Of a stretch of DNA of 64,000 bases, positions 25,302-34,033 are shown in pieces. The DNA comes from Malonomonas rubra (GTDB lineage Bacteria; Desulfobacterota; Desulfuromonadia; Desulfuromonadales; Geopsychrobacteraceae): positions 1 to 64,000 of the forward strand of contig NZ_QKAP01000073.1 of the NCBI RefSeq assembly GCF_003247215.1, given 5' to 3'. Under the pieces are notes generated by a model. It ran no database searches, was not told the DNA's origin, and was given only the letters and a program-made list of their open reading frames with translations. Within the stretch, counting starts at the first letter, position 1; each line of letters begins with the position of its first letter. The position numbers were made by a program, and so were the translations under genes.

Positions 25302-26894
25302 ATGGAATACCAGCAGTACCTGCCTTATCTCATTCCTCCGTTGCTCGGGGCGCTGATCGGTTATGTGACCAACTATATCGCCATCCGTATGCTGTTCCGG
25401 CCGCTTAAGCCGTGGCGGCTGATTGGTCTTCGGGTGCCGCTTACGCCGGGGATCATTCCGGGCAAGCGGGGTGAACTGGCGCGCAAAATGGGCGAGATGG
25501 TCGGTGAACACTTGCTCACCGTTGATGATGTTGGCCGCGCCTTCAGCAAAGAATCGATTCAGCGTGAACTGCGACTGGCGGTGACCGATAAGCTGGGCCT
25601 GTTCCTTGACCGAGAGCTGGGCCCGCTGGAGACGCTGATTCCAACCCGCTTCCGAGCCCGCTTCCGAGAATTGGTTGATCTGCTGCGCGGCAAAGTGGTC
25701 AAGCTGGTGTTCGATTACCTGCAGGGTGAACCCTTTGAGGCGAAGTTGCGCGATTATCTTAACCGGCAGGGAGATCAGTTGCTGGCCCGCGATCTAGCCA
25801 GTTTTTTGACCCCGCAGCGCTATCGCGATCTGCAGCTGCATCTGGACGGCAAGTACGCCGAATTCTTCCAATCGCCGAAGGTTGCCCAAGCGGTTGGCAG
25901 TTACATTGACCAGAAAACCGAAAAGCTGCTTGCCAGCGAAAAGCCGCTACGTGAAATCCTGCCGCAGGATTTGATCGAACTGCTCTTAGCCCAGCTGGAA
26001 AAAGAGTTGCCGCCGCTGGCGGAAAAGTTCGGCGGCATGCTCTACGATCCTCAGTTCCGCGCCCGCTTGGTGAAAAAGGGGAAAAAGGCGATCGACTCGT
26101 TTCTCGATTCCCTCGGCGGGCTGGCCGGTTTGCTGAGCGGTTTTATCGATCTGAACAAGATTTACGCCAAGATCCCGGAGTTTCTTGATAAGGCTGGGGA
26201 TGAAATCGCCAACTGGTTGCGCGAGGCGGAGACCCAGGCGCAGCTGGCCAAGCTGTTGCGCGAGCGGGTTGACGGCCTGCTCGACCGTTCGCTGCCCAGC
26301 TATCTGGAAAAGCTGCCGTATGAGAAGGTTGTCGGGGTTCGTCACTTTATTCGCAACCAAGTGGTTGAGACAGTTCAGTCGCGTAAAACCATCGATACGG
26401 CGTTGATCCTGACTGAAAGCGCCATCGATCGGATCAAGGATCGCTCCTTCGATAACCTGCTGCACAACGCCATGCCGGATGGCGGTGTTGAGCGGGCGCG
26501 CGCACAGTTGGCCGATAAACTGTTGTCGGTACTCCGGTCGGCAGAGGCGCGTAGCGCGCTGGAGACCATTCTCGGCGAGCAGAGCGAAGAGTGGCTCTAC
26601 CGCAAGCCGCTCGGCTTGCTGTCGGCGAAACTGCCGGGTGATCTACGTAGCGAGCTGGAAGCGGCGATCTGCCAGCTGGTCGAAGAGATGCTGAAGAAGG
26701 AAGCGCCGCGACTGGTGGAAACCCTCAACGTGCGCAAGATGGTCGAGGAAAAGGTCAATGGGCTCGATATCCTGCAGGTCGAAGGGCTGTTGATGGGAAT
26801 CATGAAGGAGCAGTTCAAGTACATCAACCTGTTCGGGGCGCTGCTCGGTTTTCTGATCGGTTTCATCAACCTGCTGGCGATGCAAGTTATGTGA
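25302..26894 (+). CDS. DUF445 family membrane protein
   Basis: This 530-residue protein has a conserved N-terminal hydrophobic motif (IPPLLGALIGYVTNYIAIRMLFRPLKPW, then LTPGIIPGKRGELA) and a matching C-terminal helix (NLFGALLGFLIGFINLLAM). In between lie long amphipathic helices, about 430 residues. The function of DUF445 is not established. It starts 7 bases after the nucleotidyltransferase stop and is probably cotranscribed with it and the following ATPase gene. Confidence 0.88.
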   Translation: MEYQQYLPYLIPPLLGALIGYVTNYIAIRMLFRPLKPWRLIGLRVPLTPGIIPGKRGELARKMGEMVGEHLLTVDDVGRAFSKESIQRELRLAVTDKLGLFLDRELGPLETLIPTRFRARFRELVDLLRGKVVKLVFDYLQGEPFEAKLRDYLNRQGDQLLARDLASFLTPQRYRDLQLHLDGKYAEFFQSPKVAQAVGSYIDQKTEKLLASEKPLREILPQDLIELLLAQLEKELPPLAEKFGGMLYDPQFRARLVKKGKKAIDSFLDSLGGLAGLLSGFIDLNKIYAKIPEFLDKAGDEIANWLREAETQAQLAKLLRERVDGLLDRSLPSYLEKLPYEKVVGVRHFIRNQVVETVQSRKTIDTALILTESAIDRIKDRSFDNLLHNAMPDGGVERARAQLADKLLSVLRSAEARSALETILGEQSEEWLYRKPLGLLSAKLPGDLRSELEAAICQLVEEMLKKEAPRLVETLNVRKMVEEKVNGLDILQVEGLLMGIMKEQFKYINLFGALLGFLIGFINLLAMQVM

Positions 26895-26920
26895 TTTGAT
26901 CTACCCAAGAGGAGAACCGG

Positions 26921-27808
26921 ATGTTCGAAAATGATGAGGACCTAAAAGGGCAACTGCGGCGGGTTCTGGCTTCGGTGGAACAGTTGCTACCGAAAGCGGT
27001 TGGCGCTGTCGATTGGAGTTCCACAATTGCTGCCAACTGGCGGCGTCATTCCTTTGCCGGCTATCTGGAACCGGTCGACGAGGTCGAACCGGTGCAGCTG
27101 GACGACCTGCTCGGCATCGACAAGCAGAAGCAGATCCTCGACGACAACACCCGCCAGTTTGTCAACGGCTATCCTGCCAACAATGTACTGCTCTGGGGAA
27201 CCCGTGGCACCGGCAAATCGACGCTGGTGCGGGCGCTGCTGAATAAATATGCCGAGCAGGGCCTGCGGGTTATTCAGGTTGACAAGGATGACCTGGTCTA
27301 TCTGCCCGATATTTTCTCCTCCATCAAGGGAGAGGAGTTCCGATTTGTCATCCTCTGTGATGACCTTTCCTTCGAGGCGGGAGAGTCGAGTTACAAGATG
27401 CTGAAAAGCGCTCTCGATGGCTCAGTCTATGCCGCGCCGCAGAATGTCCGCTTTTATGTCACCTCCAATCGCCGTTACCTGTTGCCGGAGTACGAGACCG
27501 ACAACCTCGGTTTCAAAATGGTCAACAACGAGCTGCATGCCGGCGAAGGGGTCGAGGAGAAAAGCTCGCTGGCCGACCGCTTCGGCCTCTGGGTGCCCTT
27601 CCACCTGTTCAGTCAGGATCAGTACTTTGAGCTGGTCAAACAAATCACCAGCCGACTGGCCGCCGAAAGTGGCATTCGCGTAGAATGGAATCAGGAGCTG
27701 CGCGACGCGGCCCTGAAGTGGTCGCATGACAAGAGCAAGCGCTGTGGGCGTACGGCCTTGCAGTTTTCCCGTTACTGGGTCGGGCAGCAGTTGCTGAAAC
27801 GGAGTTGA
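26921..27808 (+). CDS. DUF815 family AAA-type ATPase
   Basis: This 295-residue cytoplasmic ATPase of the DUF815 family has a central Walker A GTRGTGKS, a Walker B-like [11 protein letters not shown] and a sensor [10 protein letters not shown], followed by an Asn/Asp-rich C-terminal part that includes SLADRFGLW. Members are common but their targets are unknown. The ribosome site is AAGAGGAGAACC. The stop overlaps the track start of msrA. Confidence 0.88.
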   Translation: MFENDEDLKGQLRRVLASVEQLLPKAVGAVDWSSTIAANWRRHSFAGYLEPVDEVEPVQLDDLLGIDKQKQILDDNTRQFVNGYPANNVLLWGTRGTGKSTLVRALLNKYAEQGLRVIQVDKDDLVYLPDIFSSIKGEEFRFVILCDDLSFEAGESSYKMLKSALDGSVYAAPQNVRFYVTSNRRYLLPEYETDNLGFKMVNNELHAGEGVEEKSSLADRFGLWVPFHLFSQDQYFELVKQITSRLAAESGIRVEWNQELRDAALKWSHDKSKRCGRTALQFSRYWVGQQLLKRS

Positions 27809-27810
27809 AT

Positions 27811-28281
27811 ATGGAACGGGCGACCTTTGCCGCAGGCTGCTTCTGGGGAGTAGAAGAAGCGTTTCGCACTCTCGACGGCGTGGCGGAGACAGCGGTCGGC
27901 TATATGGGCGGCAACGTCGAAAATCCGACTTATCGGCTGGTTTGTACCGGTGAGACCGGGCATGCCGAGGTGGTCGATCTGCACTTCGATCCGACAGTGA
28001 TCAGTTATCAGCAGCTGCTGGAAACATTCTGGGATAAACACAATCCAACCACCCTGAATCGCCAGGGCTGGGATATCGGCAGCCAATATCGTTCGGCAAT
28101 CTTCTGCCACAGTGAACAGCAGCGGCAACTCGCCGAACAGTCAAAGGCAGAACTGGAAGCGTCCGGCAAATATTCCGATCCGATTGTGACTGAAATCACC
28201 TCTGCAGGGCCGTTTTGGCGTGCAGAAGAGTATCATCAGCAGTATGTCCTGAAAAACAAACCGGGCTGTCAACGCGGTTAA
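27811..28281 (+). CDS. msrA: Peptide methionine sulfoxide reductase MsrA
   Basis: This 156-residue enzyme reduces the S-epimer of methionine sulfoxide in proteins and in free form. The catalytic Cys is in [10 protein letters not shown] at residue 10, followed by the [18 protein letters not shown] and [13 protein letters not shown] segments with a C-terminal resolving Cys. ATG 27811 follows GGAG; the track start is the TTG two codons earlier. Confidence 0.93.
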   Translation: MERATFAAGCFWGVEEAFRTLDGVAETAVGYMGGNVENPTYRLVCTGETGHAEVVDLHFDPTVISYQQLLETFWDKHNPTTLNRQGWDIGSQYRSAIFCHSEQQRQLAEQSKAELEASGKYSDPIVTEITSAGPFWRAEEYHQQYVLKNKPGCQRG

Positions 28282-28292
28282 GGAGCTGTGCG

Positions 28293-29093
28293 ATTTTTCC
28301 CCCGAGCCTGCCAAAATCGCTGTGTCTGAACACACTGCTGCAAATTTTCGCCTTTTTGCTGGTGTTGGGCGGGTGTTGCTGGGTTCTTGTGCAGGGGGCG
28401 GAAAATCTCGGTTACAACTGGCAGTGGAACCGGGTTCCCCGTTACCTGATCAAATCTACCGCTGACGGCTGGCAGGCTGGCCTTCTGTTGCAGGGGCTTT
28501 GGCTGACGTTGAAAATCACCGCTGGCAGCCTGCTGCTCTCCCTGCTGATCGGCTTGCTTGCGGCGTTGATGCGCTTGTCGACCAGTCCGATGGCGAAAGG
28601 GATCGCCTGGGGTTATCTGGAGACGATTCGCAACACCCCTCTACTGATTCAGATTTTCATCATCTATTTCGTTTTTGCGCCGATCCTTGATCTTGGTCGT
28701 TTCAGCTCGGCGGTGCTGGCGCTCAGCCTGTTCGAGGGGGCCTACGCCTCGGAGATTATCCGCGCCGGGATTCTGTCGATTCCGCTCGGGCAGTGGGAGT
28801 CTTCGGCGTCGCTCGGCTTGCGGATCGCGCAAACCTACCGTTTCATCATCCTGCCGCAAGCGCTCCGGCAGATGATTCCGCCCCTGACCAGCCAGGGAGT
28901 GTCGCTGATCAAGGACTCGGCGCTGGTATCGACCATCGCTATATACGACCTGACCATGCAAGGTCAGCAGATTGTTGCCGAGACCTTTCTGACCTTCGAG
29001 ATCTGGTTCACGGTGGCGGCAATCTACCTGGCGGTCACCTCTCTTCTGTCTCTTTTGGTAAGATATTTGGAACGAATTTTAGCTGTCTATTAA
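28293..29093 (+). CDS. Polar amino-acid ABC transporter permease 1
   Basis: This is a HisM/GltK-type permease with five or more helices and the EAA loop EGAYASEIIRAGILSIPLGQWES, which contacts the ATPase. No ATG, GTG or TTG occurs in frame between the msrA stop and the first helix. The GGAG at 28282 is 7 bases before an ATT (28293), giving a 266-residue protein. The ORF-track TTG at 28215 would overlap msrA by 67 bases. The start is therefore open. The binding protein gene follows after 25 bases. Confidence 0.85.
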   Translation: MFPPSLPKSLCLNTLLQIFAFLLVLGGCCWVLVQGAENLGYNWQWNRVPRYLIKSTADGWQAGLLLQGLWLTLKITAGSLLLSLLIGLLAALMRLSTSPMAKGIAWGYLETIRNTPLLIQIFIIYFVFAPILDLGRFSSAVLALSLFEGAYASEIIRAGILSIPLGQWESSASLGLRIAQTYRFIILPQALRQMIPPLTSQGVSLIKDSALVSTIAIYDLTMQGQQIVAETFLTFEIWFTVAAIYLAVTSLLSLLVRYLERILAVY

Positions 29094-29118
29094 ACTGCTA
29101 TCCCACGGAGGAATGCGT

Positions 29119-29943
29119 ATGAAATTGAGAAATGCGATGGCTTTGCTGTTGCTGGGCGCGCTGATGGTTTCCCCACTTTGGGCGGGAGAGGCGCGGCATG
29201 ATCTGATTGAGCAGAGCACCCTGGAAAAAGTGATCGACAAAAATACGCTGCGGGTCGGTTTTTCCACCTTTGTTCCCTGGGCGATGAAGGATAAGCAGGG
29301 CGGCTATACCGGTTTCGAGATCGAGGTCGCCGAGCGGCTGGCGGCCGACATGGGAGTGGAGGTACAGTTCGTGCCGACCAAGTGGTCGGGGATCATCCCG
29401 GCGTTGCTGACCGGCAAGTTCGACATCATCATCGGCGGTATGGGGATTACGCCGCAACGCAACCTGAAGGTGAACTTCAGCAACCCGTACGAATTCAGCG
29501 GCATGTCGATCGTCGCCAACCGAAAACTGGCTGCCGGCAAGATGGGGCTTGATACCTATAACGATCCGGAGCTGACCATCGTCGCGCGGATCGGCACCAC
29601 CGCTGCTGCTGCTGCCAAGAAATATCTGCCACAAGCACAGCTGCGGCTGTTTGACGACGAGGGACAGGCGCTGCAGGAAGTGCTCAACAACCGCGCTGCG
29701 GCAATGGTCTCTTCGCAGCCGTTCCCGGAATTCCAGACCATCAAATATGCCGACAAGCTGTTTTTGCCGCTGGTGGGGAAAACCTTTACCAAAGAGCCGA
29801 TCGGTTTTGCCATCCGCAAAGGGGATATCGATTTCCTCAACTACCTGAACAACTGGATTCTGGTGAAGAACGCCGACGGTTGGCTGCAGGAGCGCTACGA
29901 CTACTGGTTCACCACCCAGGACTGGAAGAGTCGGGTCGAGTAG
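29119..29943 (+). CDS. Amino-acid ABC transporter substrate-binding protein
   Basis: This 274-residue periplasmic binding protein of the family 3 (GlnH/HisJ) type has a signal peptide ending near PLWA (about residue 23), then two lobes with TLRVGFSTFVPWAMKD, GFEIEVAERLAADMG and IIGGMGITPQRNLKVNFSNPY. The ATG at 29119 is preferred over the one at 29113 because GGAGGA ends directly before 29113. Polar or acidic amino acids are probable ligands. It is flanked by two permease genes. Confidence 0.9.
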   Translation: MKLRNAMALLLLGALMVSPLWAGEARHDLIEQSTLEKVIDKNTLRVGFSTFVPWAMKDKQGGYTGFEIEVAERLAADMGVEVQFVPTKWSGIIPALLTGKFDIIIGGMGITPQRNLKVNFSNPYEFSGMSIVANRKLAAGKMGLDTYNDPELTIVARIGTTAAAAAKKYLPQAQLRLFDDEGQALQEVLNNRAAAMVSSQPFPEFQTIKYADKLFLPLVGKTFTKEPIGFAIRKGDIDFLNYLNNWILVKNADGWLQERYDYWFTTQDWKSRVE

Positions 29944-29956
29944 GAGCTAGGGTTTG

Positions 29957-30841
29957 ATGATGCAACGGCGGCTCCGCTGGGGCCGCCTCGATACCTTTCT
30001 GCTGTTGTTACTGCTTGGCGTGCTGGTCCTGTTCGGCTATCGGGTCGAGGCGGGGCTTGAGTATCGCTGGAACTGGGCGGTAATCCCCCAGTACTTGCTC
30101 CGTTTCGACGAGACCAACGGCTGGACAGCCAACCTGCTGCTGCAGGGCTTGTTGACCACCATCCGCCTCAGCTTCTGGAGCCTGCTGCTGGCCCTGTCGA
30201 TCGGCCTGCTGGCCGGACTGCTGCGCACCAGTACGCTTCTATTCAACCGCCTGCTCGGGGGCACCTTTGTTACCCTGCTGCGCAACCTGCCGCCGCTGGT
30301 GCAGGTACTGATCTTCTACTTCTTCCTCAGCGACCAGATCCTGCCACTGTTGCGGGTCGGTGAGCGCCTGGCAGATGCGCCGCAGTGGTTGCAAACCGCT
30401 TCTGCGCTGCTGCTGGCTCCGGCCGATCAGGTCGAAGCTTTCATTGCCGCGGTGATGACTCTGGCCCTGTTCGAGGGGGCTTATATCGGCGAGATCGTGC
30501 GCGCCGGAATCAACGCCGTTGAGATCGGGCAATGGGATGCGGCGCGGGCGCTGGGGATGCGCCGCTGGCAGCTGCTGCGGCATGTTGTTCTGCCACAGGC
30601 ATTTCAGAAAATGATTCCACCGTTGGCCGGGCAGGCGATCTCGACGATCAAGGATTCGGCCATCGTCTCGGTAATTTCGATCCAGGAACTGACCTTCCAG
30701 GGGATGGAGCTGATGGCGGCGACCTATCTGACCTTCGAGGTATGGATCAGCGTAACCTTGCTTTATTTTATGCTGACCTTCATCTGCTCCCGGTTGGCGG
30801 GGCGGCTGGAATTGCGGCTGCGGCGCAGCTATCTTTACTGA
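29957..30841 (+). CDS. Polar amino-acid ABC transporter permease 2
   Basis: This 294-residue permease has the same HisM family layout as permease 1, with an EAA loop (EGAYIGEIVRAGINAVEIGQWDAARALGM). A leading ATG at 29957 is preceded by GGAG. The two permeases presumably form a heterodimer with the binding protein between their genes. No ATPase gene lies near, so an ATPase encoded elsewhere must power it, or the transporter is incomplete. The 3' end overlaps by 7 bases with the convergent gene. Confidence 0.9.
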   Translation: MMQRRLRWGRLDTFLLLLLLGVLVLFGYRVEAGLEYRWNWAVIPQYLLRFDETNGWTANLLLQGLLTTIRLSFWSLLLALSIGLLAGLLRTSTLLFNRLLGGTFVTLLRNLPPLVQVLIFYFFLSDQILPLLRVGERLADAPQWLQTASALLLAPADQVEAFIAAVMTLALFEGAYIGEIVRAGINAVEIGQWDAARALGMRRWQLLRHVVLPQAFQKMIPPLAGQAISTIKDSAIVSVISIQELTFQGMELMAATYLTFEVWISVTLLYFMLTFICSRLAGRLELRLRRSYLY

Positions 30842-32127
30842 TAGAGGGAGAGCTGGCTCAGGCGCTGGTCGATTAGTTCAACAACTTCCTGATAGCGGAT
30901 GCTGTCGATATTGCCGTAGCGATCGATAAAGTTCTTTTCGCTCAAGCCTTCCTCAAGGTCCCGGAAATCGGGAAAAAATTCACGTTCTCCGGTAAGTGAA
31001 ACTAGCTGGCGCTGAAATTTTCGCGCGCCCTGTTCCGAGGCGGTTGCCCGTTCCGCAAACCACAAGCCGCTCCGATCGGCGGCCAAATCGATAAAGCTGA
31101 AGCCGCTACCGCCCGGATTGGCATCGAGCAGCTCCTTGAATTCGCCGACGGCGAAGCCAATCCGTACATCGGAGAGGAGTTTGATGCCGGCGGAAACCAG
31201 GAAGTGCTGGCGTAAATCGTTTCTGCCTGCCAACAGAAATCTGGATTTGCTGTTGCGGGGAAAAGGGGTCGGCGGATTGAGCAGATATCTGGACAGCCGG
31301 TGAAACTCCCAGCCCCCAAGGTAGATGGACAGGGCAGTCAGTGCGGCGCGGTTTTCCTCCTGTGGCGATCTGTTCTGCGACTCCTTTTCGACCTTGCGGA
31401 ACAGGGGGGGAATAATCTGGCCGAGGGAAGGCTGCAGTTTGGTCGGTTGTCGGTTCAGCTTGTCGAGCAGCTGCAGGTAGTAGCCGGTTCTTTGCAGTTC
31501 GTAATCGCTGCTTTGCTGGCGTAAAAAACCTTTCAGCACCGCCAGCAGGCGATTTTTCAAACGCCCGAACTCGGCCCCGGAGCGGAAGGTCACATGCAGT
31601 CGGTCATCGCCGAAGGTCAGGTTTTCCACGGTGGCCAGCAGGCGGCTGCCGAGCTGCTCATCACCGAGTAGGTTGAGAACTGTCTCCGCCGACCAGAGGG
31701 CGACGGAGCCGGGGATTTTCAGCTGGCCAATGCTGCAGCTGGCCAGTTTCAGACCCTGTTCGCTCGGCAGGATCGTGACGCCAAGATTCAGATATTCGCC
31801 GAAGGGAGTTGACGGAATTTTCAGCGACACGTTGCTGTGCAGAGTCTGGTTTTCCAAGGCAAACTGGCCGGCTAGAAAAGCAGCTCCTCGACCGACGAAC
31901 GCTGCTGCTGCATTCAGTTCTTCGATCCTCACCGTCAGCTCAGCTTGTCGGTCCTGCTTCAACACCTTCCAGGAATCTTTCAGCAACAGTTTGGTTTGTT
32001 GGGCTGCGGCGCTGTCAGGTGTTCGACTTTGGGTCACCAGTGGCGAGGGGGCGAGTGCCAACTTCAGCAGAATCAGCGGGAGAAGGATTGCGGTCAACAG
32101 GCAAAAGATGATAATTTTTCGTAACAT
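30835..32127 (-). CDS. Unknown membrane-anchored protein
   Basis: This 430-residue protein has one N-terminal helix (residues 5-25) and a large soluble part predicted outside the membrane. I recognise no named domain. The C-terminal half (about 285-400) looks like a folded, conserved domain: LLAGRNDLRQHFLVSAG, FAVGEFKELLDA and GGSGFSFIDLAADRSG. There is no catalytic signature I can name. It is a single-gene unit overlapping the convergent permease gene by 7 bases. Confidence 0.75.
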   Translation of the reverse strand: MLRKIIIFCLLTAILLPLILLKLALAPSPLVTQSRTPDSAAAQQTKLLLKDSWKVLKQDRQAELTVRIEELNAAAAFVGRGAAFLAGQFALENQTLHSNVSLKIPSTPFGEYLNLGVTILPSEQGLKLASCSIGQLKIPGSVALWSAETVLNLLGDEQLGSRLLATVENLTFGDDRLHVTFRSGAEFGRLKNRLLAVLKGFLRQQSSDYELQRTGYYLQLLDKLNRQPTKLQPSLGQIIPPLFRKVEKESQNRSPQEENRAALTALSIYLGGWEFHRLSRYLLNPPTPFPRNSKSRFLLAGRNDLRQHFLVSAGIKLLSDVRIGFAVGEFKELLDANPGGSGFSFIDLAADRSGLWFAERATASEQGARKFQRQLVSLTGEREFFPDFRDLEEGLSEKNFIDRYGNIDSIRYQEVVELIDQRLSQLSLYQ

Positions 32128-32249
32128 TTAGATATCCACTTGGAACCAGGGGGATCTTTTCCTCTCCTGCTGTTGTAGCGAAAACAGAAAATATGCTGGA
32201 TTTAACTACTGCGGTCAACCGAAAGCGATTTTATAAAAGGGTACAATAA

Positions 32250-32708
32250 ATGAAATTACGTTATCTACTCCTGCTGTTATTATTTCTCGCCGGCTGCGCG
32301 ACTTTAAGCCCTATTTTCGAACAGCCAAGAGTCAGTGTCAGCAGTTTCCAGATGTTGCCGTCGAATAACATTGTGCCGAAATTCGAAATTGGCTTGCACG
32401 TTCTCAACCCTAACCGTATCCCCTTGAAACTGTTCGGCATGACCTACGAGGTGGAGCTGGAAGGGCACCGGGTGTTGAGCGGGGTGGCCAGTGAACTGCC
32501 GCTGATAGCCGCTTATGGCGAAGGGGACGTGCTGCTGCAGGCAACGCCTGATCTGTTCAGCACCATCAGCTTGTTCACTGATCTGATGAATCAGCCACGG
32601 GAAAAGTTCAACTTCAATTTTTCCGCCCAGTTGGATGTTGGCAAGTTGCTGCCGAAAATTCGGGTGGAAAAGTCGGGGCAGATTTCTCTTCCGAGCAATC
32701 AGCGGTAA
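32250..32708 (+). CDS. LEA14-like lipoprotein
   Basis: This 152-residue lipoprotein has a clear lipobox (FLAGCA, Cys16) and then a water-stress/LEA2-type domain: FEQPRVSVSSFQMLPSN, IGLHVLNPNRIPLKLFGMTYEVELEG. A mature protein without Asp at +2 is likely to go to the outer membrane. The role in desiccation or envelope stress is inferred from the family. It begins 4 bases before the YchJ-like gene frame region and is probably cotranscribed with it. Confidence 0.82.
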   Translation: MKLRYLLLLLLFLAGCATLSPIFEQPRVSVSSFQMLPSNNIVPKFEIGLHVLNPNRIPLKLFGMTYEVELEGHRVLSGVASELPLIAAYGEGDVLLQATPDLFSTISLFTDLMNQPREKFNFNFSAQLDVGKLLPKIRVEKSGQISLPSNQR

Positions 32709-32712
32709 CGCG

Positions 32713-33117
32713 ATGTTGAGAGCAAACCAAGACTGCCCATGCTGTAGCGGGAAAATCTATCAGCAGTGCTGCGGACCGCTGCATACCGGTCAGCAGGTAG
32801 CGAAAACGGCGGAGCAGCTGATGCGCTCCCGCTTTTCTGCCTATGCGCTGAAACTGATCAATTATCTCTACGAGACCACCCATCCAGACAAGCGGGATGC
32901 GCAGTTCCATGACGAAATGGAAGCCTGGGCCAATCGAGCCGAATTTACCGCTCTGGAAATTCTGGGCAAGAAACAGGGCCGCTTCCTCGACAAGTTCGGC
33001 AAAGTAGAGTTTATCGCCTACTACCGGCAGTTTGGTGAGGAGAAGCAGATGCACGAGCTGTCCCGCTTCCGGCGCTATCGGGGCAAATGGCATTATTATG
33101 ATGGCGTGGTTGAATAG
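32713..33117 (+). CDS. YchJ-like SEC-C motif protein
   Basis: This 134-residue protein begins at ATG 32713, 4 bases after the lipoprotein stop; the track start at 32635 is inside the previous gene. The N-terminal SEC-C zinc motif is DCPCCSGKIYQQCCGPLH, followed by the YchJ pattern LMRSRFSAYALKLINYLYETTHP and a NTF2-like fold ending in FRRYRGKWHYYDG. The function is not established; SEC-C motifs bind zinc. It lies in a small operon with the CYTH gene. Confidence 0.88.
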   Translation: MLRANQDCPCCSGKIYQQCCGPLHTGQQVAKTAEQLMRSRFSAYALKLINYLYETTHPDKRDAQFHDEMEAWANRAEFTALEILGKKQGRFLDKFGKVEFIAYYRQFGEEKQMHELSRFRRYRGKWHYYDGVVE

Positions 33118-33128
33118 GGTTGACGTTG

Positions 33129-33593
33129 ATGGCCATTGAGATCGAACGCAAATTTCTGGTGGCAGATGACAGCTGGCGGGACAATACTACGGGAATTCTC
33201 TTCCGGCAGGGCTATCTATCGGCCGAGCCGGAACGCACCGTGCGGGTGCGGCTGGAAGGGGATGCCGGCAAGTTGACCATCAAGGGAAAATCGCAGGGGA
33301 TCAGTCGCAGCGAGTACGAATATGAAATTCCGCAGCAGGACGCCATGGAGATGCTCGATCATCTTTGCCTGCTGCCGTTGATCGAAAAGACCCGCTATCG
33401 GATCAAGTATGCCGGTCTGGTTTGGGAAGTCGACGAGTTCTACGGTGCCAACGAAGGCTTGATTCTGGCCGAGGTCGAACTTGATTCGGAAGAGGCGGTG
33501 TTTGAACGGCCGGACTGGGTCGGGGAGGAAGTCTCCGGTAACCCGCGTTTTTTCAATTCCAACCTGGTGAAAAATCCTTTTACCGAGTGGTGA
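33129..33593 (+). CDS. CYTH-domain protein
   Basis: This 154-residue single-domain protein has the signature EIERKFLV near its start, plus VRVRLEGDAGKLTIKGKS and the EYEYEIP, EKTRYRIKYAGLVWEVDEF and AEVELDSEE acidic strands that form the triphosphate tunnel. Members hydrolyse inorganic triphosphate or make cyclic AMP; without further domains a tripolyphosphatase is more likely. ATG 33129 is used; the track start is a TTG. Confidence 0.88.
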   Translation: MAIEIERKFLVADDSWRDNTTGILFRQGYLSAEPERTVRVRLEGDAGKLTIKGKSQGISRSEYEYEIPQQDAMEMLDHLCLLPLIEKTRYRIKYAGLVWEVDEFYGANEGLILAEVELDSEEAVFERPDWVGEEVSGNPRFFNSNLVKNPFTEW

Positions 33594-33689
33594 TTAGGGT
33601 CCCATCAGCATATCGTACTGGGTGAACGCCATGACGGCGCCGAGCAGGATGCAGATGATGATCACTAGTATGATTTGTCCCTGAGTCAT
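33594..33689 (-). CDS. 31-residue single-helix membrane peptide
   Basis: Too short for the ORF track. ATG at 33689 on the minus strand follows AAAGGGG at a good distance. The product is MTQGQ, one hydrophobic helix (IILVIIICILLGAVMAF), and a short polar end. The stop lies directly beside the convergent CYTH gene. The ribosome site and uniform hydrophobic run make it a credible gene; function is unknown. Confidence 0.55.
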   Translation of the reverse strand: MTQGQIILVIIICILLGAVMAFTQYDMLMGP

Positions 33690-33738
33690 TTCAATCCCCT
33701 TTAATTTTATCCGAAACACGGCGGACATCCGGCAGGCA

Positions 33739-33894
33739 TCACCTGGTTTCGGGATGCATCGTCGTGCAGCGGCAGCTTCCTAGCTGCTTAGTGGCAATAA
33801 TGCTTTCCAGCAGCAGGGAGTGGCCTTTCTTCTCAACATCTCTGCGGATGTCTGATTCAGTATGGTTGAAGCAATAGCAGATCAGTTTGTCCAT
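33739..33894 (-). CDS. CopZ/BFD-like [2Fe-2S] small protein
   Basis: This 51-residue protein is taken from the C-terminal part of a longer ORF. MDKLICYCFNHTESDI gives one CxC and GSCRCTTMHPETR a second, matching the four-Cys pattern of BFD/CopZ N-terminal [2Fe-2S] domains. The ribosome site is poor (TTGGCAA), so the start is moderate. It probably binds an iron-sulphur cluster; partner unknown. It lies divergently from the UPF0173 gene, 140 bases apart, and upstream of the 31-residue membrane peptide gene. Confidence 0.6.
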   Translation of the reverse strand: MDKLICYCFNHTESDIRRDVEKKGHSLLLESIIATKQLGSCRCTTMHPETR

Positions 33895-34033
33895 TTGCCA
33901 AGCGTAACCCAAGAGTGACAGATAACAGAATAAAAAAGATTCTGTGCTATTCTCTGAACAGCCGGTTCGGAATGCTATGAACCAGCGGTTGGCTTGTTGA
34001 TATCGGTACAAAAGATGAAAGAAAGGACTGCTG

